A DNA stretch of 64,000 bases from Clostridia bacterium (GTDB lineage Bacteria; Bacillota; Clostridia; Christensenellales; CAG-138): the NCBI GenBank assembly GCA_017416425.1, contig JAFQCL010000021.1, forward strand, positions 62,001 through 126,000, read 5' to 3'. Positions within the stretch are counted from its first letter, which is position 1. Each line of letters begins with the position of its first letter. The notes beneath the pieces are model-generated. The model worked only from the letters and a program-made list of their open reading frames with translations. It did no database searches and had not been told where the DNA came from. This document shows positions 61,720-64,000 of this stretch, one piece after another. Position numbers and translations under genes: made by a program.

Positions 61720-62802
61720 ATGACAGGAAAGCGTATTATATTGACAGGAGGCGGCTCGGCCGGGCATGTTATGCCTAACGTGGCGCTTTTTGACGCACTT
61801 TTAGAGGAAGGCTTTGAACTGCACTATGTTGGCACGCCGGATGGCATGGAGCGTGGTATAATCGAAAAGTACCCATATGTGCAGTATCATGCGATAGAAT
61901 CAGGAAAGCTCAGACGTGGATTCAGCGTTTCCAATATAGTAAAGAATGTCACAGATCCGATAAAGATATTAAAGGGCGCCTCTCAGGCCAAAAAGCTTAT
62001 TTTTGAGATAAAACCCAACATAATCTTTTCAAAGGGAGGCTTTGTTTCGGTACCGATAGTTTTTGCTGCAAAGGGAAAAGTACCGATCGTAGCTCATGAA
62101 TGTGACTTTACGCCGGGTCTTGCTAATAAAATATGCGCAAAGCATGTGGACAGGATATGCGTTTCGTTTGAAGATACCCTCGCCTACTGCGCGGATAAAG
62201 GCGTTTATACGGGCACTCCCATAAGAGCTGAGCTGCTTCATGGCGATAGAGCTAAAGGAAAGGAATTTCTTAAATTTGAGGACGACAAGCCTATCCTGCT
62301 TGTTATGGGAGGAAGCCTTGGGGCGCAGGCCGTAAACGATGCCTTAAGAGCCGCTATTCCCACCTTGACACAGCATTTTAACATAGTGCATCTTTGCGGC
62401 AAGGGAAAGGCGGACGCAAGCTATGAGGGCGTTTTGGGCTATAGACAAATAGAGTTTCTCTCAAAGGAGCTTGGCGATGTGTTTGCCTGTACGGATGTTA
62501 TGGTATCAAGAGCGGGAGCTAATTCCGTGTTTGAGATACTTGCCCTTAAAATACCATCCCTTCTTATACCCCTACCCGCAAGCGGAAGCAGGGGGGATCA
62601 GCTTCAAAATGCGGAATATTTCAAGAAGCGGGGCTATGCGCTTGTTGAACTTCAAGAAAATATAAACCCCAATAGACTATGTGAGCTTGTGTTTTCCGCA
62701 TACGCAAAGAGGCATGAGCTTATCGGCGCGATGCAAAAAGACCCCGCTTCCGACAGCGTAACACGGGTAATAGATGTGATAAAGGAGTGTATGGCAAAAT
62801 AA
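61720..62802 (+). CDS. murG: UDP-N-acetylglucosamine transferase MurG
   Basis: 360 residues from ATG 61720 (AAAGGAAAT upstream). GT28 fold: N-terminal GGGSAGHVMPNVAL, then IIFSKGGFVSVPIVFAA, and C-terminal MGGSLGAQAVNDAL, SRAGANSVFEILAL and LPLPASGSRGDQLQNA. It adds GlcNAc to lipid I to form lipid II at the inner membrane face. A TGTTATAAT promoter lies at 61617-61625. It overlaps mnmE by 1 bp (TAATG) instead of lying in a division/cell-wall cluster. Confidence 0.96.
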   Translation: MTGKRIILTGGGSAGHVMPNVALFDALLEEGFELHYVGTPDGMERGIIEKYPYVQYHAIESGKLRRGFSVSNIVKNVTDPIKILKGASQAKKLIFEIKPNIIFSKGGFVSVPIVFAAKGKVPIVAHECDFTPGLANKICAKHVDRICVSFEDTLAYCADKGVYTGTPIRAELLHGDRAKGKEFLKFEDDKPILLVMGGSLGAQAVNDALRAAIPTLTQHFNIVHLCGKGKADASYEGVLGYRQIEFLSKELGDVFACTDVMVSRAGANSVFEILALKIPSLLIPLPASGSRGDQLQNAEYFKKRGYALVELQENINPNRLCELVFSAYAKRHELIGAMQKDPASDSVTRVIDVIKECMAK

Positions 62803-64000
62803 TGCGTCAGGATGAAGCTATTTATGCAGTTGCAACGCCTGTTGGCGGAGCTATAGCTTTGATCAGGATAAGCGGCAGAGATTCAATTAAACTCATTTCT
62901 GCCGTCTTTTCGGGGAAGCTAAAGCACAGGTATATGTCATATGGGGCATTAAAATGTGGAGATAGAGTCATCGATATGTGCATGTGCTGTGCTTTTAAAG
63001 CTCCGAATAGCTATACGGGCGAGGATATGGCAGAGCTATATGTACATGGCGGAGCTGCCGTGATAAATTCGGCATGTAAGCTTCTTTGTGATATGAACAT
63101 AAGGCCGGCAGAGCCCGGGGAATTTACAAGAAGGGCCTTTATAAACGGCAAGGTGGATCTTTCGCAGGCGGAAGCGGTTATGGATCTTATTTCGGCAAAG
63201 TCGGAGCGTTCGGCAAACGCTGCTTTAGCTCAGCTAAGCGGCCGATTGAGAAGCAACATAGAGAAGCTTGAGCTTGAACTTATTGACGCGCTATCGGGTA
63301 TCAACGCCGCGCTTGATTATCCGGATGAGCTGGAAGAGGATGTATTTTCCATGCTTTTGGATACGCTTCATAGTGTGCATGAGAGACTTACATCGCTCTC
63401 AAAGCAGGGTTTAATGCAAAGGGTGCTGCGCGAGGGTGCGAGCGTAGTAATAATGGGGCTTCCAAATGCGGGTAAATCGGCTCTTATGAATGCCATTTTA
63501 AATGAGGAAAGGGCGATTGTAACCTCGATTCCCGGCACGACAAGAGATGTGATAGAAGAGCAGCTCATAATAAGAGGTATACCCATAAGGCTTACTGATA
63601 CGGCAGGCATAAGAGACACGGACGATGTGGTAGAAAAGATAGGTATCGATAGGGCAAACAGATGCATAAAAGCGGCAGACCTTGTGCTGATTGCCGTGGA
63701 TTCAAGCTGTGATATGCCGGATGAGCTCAAAGAAATGATAAGGGGCTGCGACCCCAAAAAGAGCATGATCGTGCTTTGTAAATCGGATATCGAGCAAAAG
63801 GTCGCAAAGGAAAGCATAGCGGCTTTGACCAACAGTGAAATATTAGTCTCAAGCGCGCTTTTGGGAGAAGGAATAGAGCTTATAAAAGAGCGCATAGCTC
63901 TAAGGCTTTGCGGCATGGACGAGAGCGCCTATATAACCAACATGCGGCATGTAAACGCGCTTCTTGACGCGAAGGAACATATAGAAGCGGCAATGGCAGA
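62802..64000 (+). CDS. mnmE: tRNA uridine-5-carboxymethylaminomethyl GTPase MnmE, 3' part cut off
   Basis: About 399 residues before the window ends. The N-terminal tetrahydrofolate-binding domain starts DEAIYAVATPVGGAIALIRI and includes PAEPGEFTRRAFINGKVDLS. The GTPase has G1 GLPNAGKSAL (~218), the G2/G3 stretch VTSIPGTTRDVIEE and DTAGIRDTDD, and G4 CKSD. The C-terminal Cys (CxGK) is beyond the edge. With MnmG it modifies the wobble uridine of tRNA. mnmE is usually next to mnmG or rnpA; here it is coupled to murG. Confidence 0.95.
   Translation, partial: MRQDEAIYAVATPVGGAIALIRISGRDSIKLISAVFSGKLKHRYMSYGALKCGDRVIDMCMCCAFKAPNSYTGEDMAELYVHGGAAVINSACKLLCDMNIRPAEPGEFTRRAFINGKVDLSQAEAVMDLISAKSERSANAALAQLSGRLRSNIEKLELELIDALSGINAALDYPDELEEDVFSMLLDTLHSVHERLTSLSKQGLMQRVLREGASVVIMGLPNAGKSALMNAILNEERAIVTSIPGTTRDVIEEQLIIRGIPIRLTDTAGIRDTDDVVEKIGIDRANRCIKAADLVLIAVDSSCDMPDELKEMIRGCDPKKSMIVLCKSDIEQKVAKESIAALTNSEILVSSALLGEGIELIKERIALRLCGMDESAYITNMRHVNALLDAKEHIEAAMA

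Noticed and set aside
1..64000. CRISPR array, prophage or intact insertion sequence
   Set aside because: I saw no regularly spaced repeats, no cas, phage structural or integrase genes, and no transposase frame.

Overview
The window looks like chromosome from an anaerobic, low-to-moderate GC Firmicute (Bacillota), most likely a member of the Clostridia. The signs are Firmicute cell-division genes (SepF, a DivIVA-like protein, a YggS-family protein), sporulation-lineage genes (GerW/YtfJ, YtfI, a DacF-type carboxypeptidase, CotH), an [FeFe] hydrogenase, the ribosome GTPase RbgA, strong AGGAGG-type ribosome binding sites and sigma-A-type promoters that often have an extended -10 (TGnTATAAT). There is no prophage, no CRISPR array and no intact insertion sequence. 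I cannot name a genus from the sequence alone.

Layout. 0-4 kb is a loosely packed accessory stretch read leftward: two acetyltransferases (one fused to a kinase), a four-helix protein, a decayed Sel1-repeat gene, a lipoprotein carbonic anhydrase, a ParB-like fold and tRNA-Ser. 4-7 kb (+) holds a membrane protein, a DUF368/PopT polyprenyl-phosphate transporter and TcdA. 7-10 kb (-) is rluB, dacF, gerW and ytfI. 10-16 kb is the selenium locus: selD, itself a selenoprotein with an in-frame UGA, tRNA-Sec, selB, selA, then trxB. 16-21 kb has recD2, comF, a DUF815-like ATPase, an exported protein with a stop codon in its signal peptide, and yugP. 22-26.5 kb is a CotH / VTC polyphosphate polymerase / DUF4956 operon. 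26.5-31.4 kb is an HlyD-like protein, yggS, sepF, a divIVA-like gene and hydA. 31.6-33.6 kb is a PadR-DUF1700-DUF4097 module with different codon use, probably acquired. 33.8-38.9 kb has rplS and secG (-) and a glycolytic pair, a fused pgk-tpiA gene and gpmI, then yraN. 39-43.6 kb carries a giant two-module GT-C glycosyltransferase and a GtrA protein. 43.7-45.2 kb is rbgA-rnhB. 46.3-47.9 kb is yqeC-yqeB, the selenium-dependent molybdenum hydroxylase accessory pair. 48-50.4 kb is an ECF sigma / anti-sigma / DUF4097 envelope-stress module with its own ECF-type promoter. 50.5-52.6 kb is a split chromate-type transporter and a membrane protein. 52.8-57.1 kb is a large cell-wall-anchored subtilase. 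57-64 kb has pepF, an M15 peptidase lipoprotein, a cohesin-like surface protein, murG and a partial mnmE.

How the parts fit. SelD makes selenophosphate for two uses visible here: selenocysteine (SelA, SelB, tRNA-Sec, and SelD itself) and the selenium cofactor of molybdenum hydroxylases (YqeB/YqeC). Many other genes concern the cell envelope: lipid-carrier recycling, MurG, carboxypeptidases, GT-C glycosyltransferases, GtrA, two separately regulated DUF4097 proteins and surface proteins.

The least explained signal is a dispersed intergenic element of about 100-140 bp. It lies directly after the stop codons of three + strand genes (near 6.0, 38.7 and 52.6 kb), and the two best copies share a hairpin with compensatory base changes. 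I could not assign it to a known family and regard it as the best candidate here for an undescribed element.
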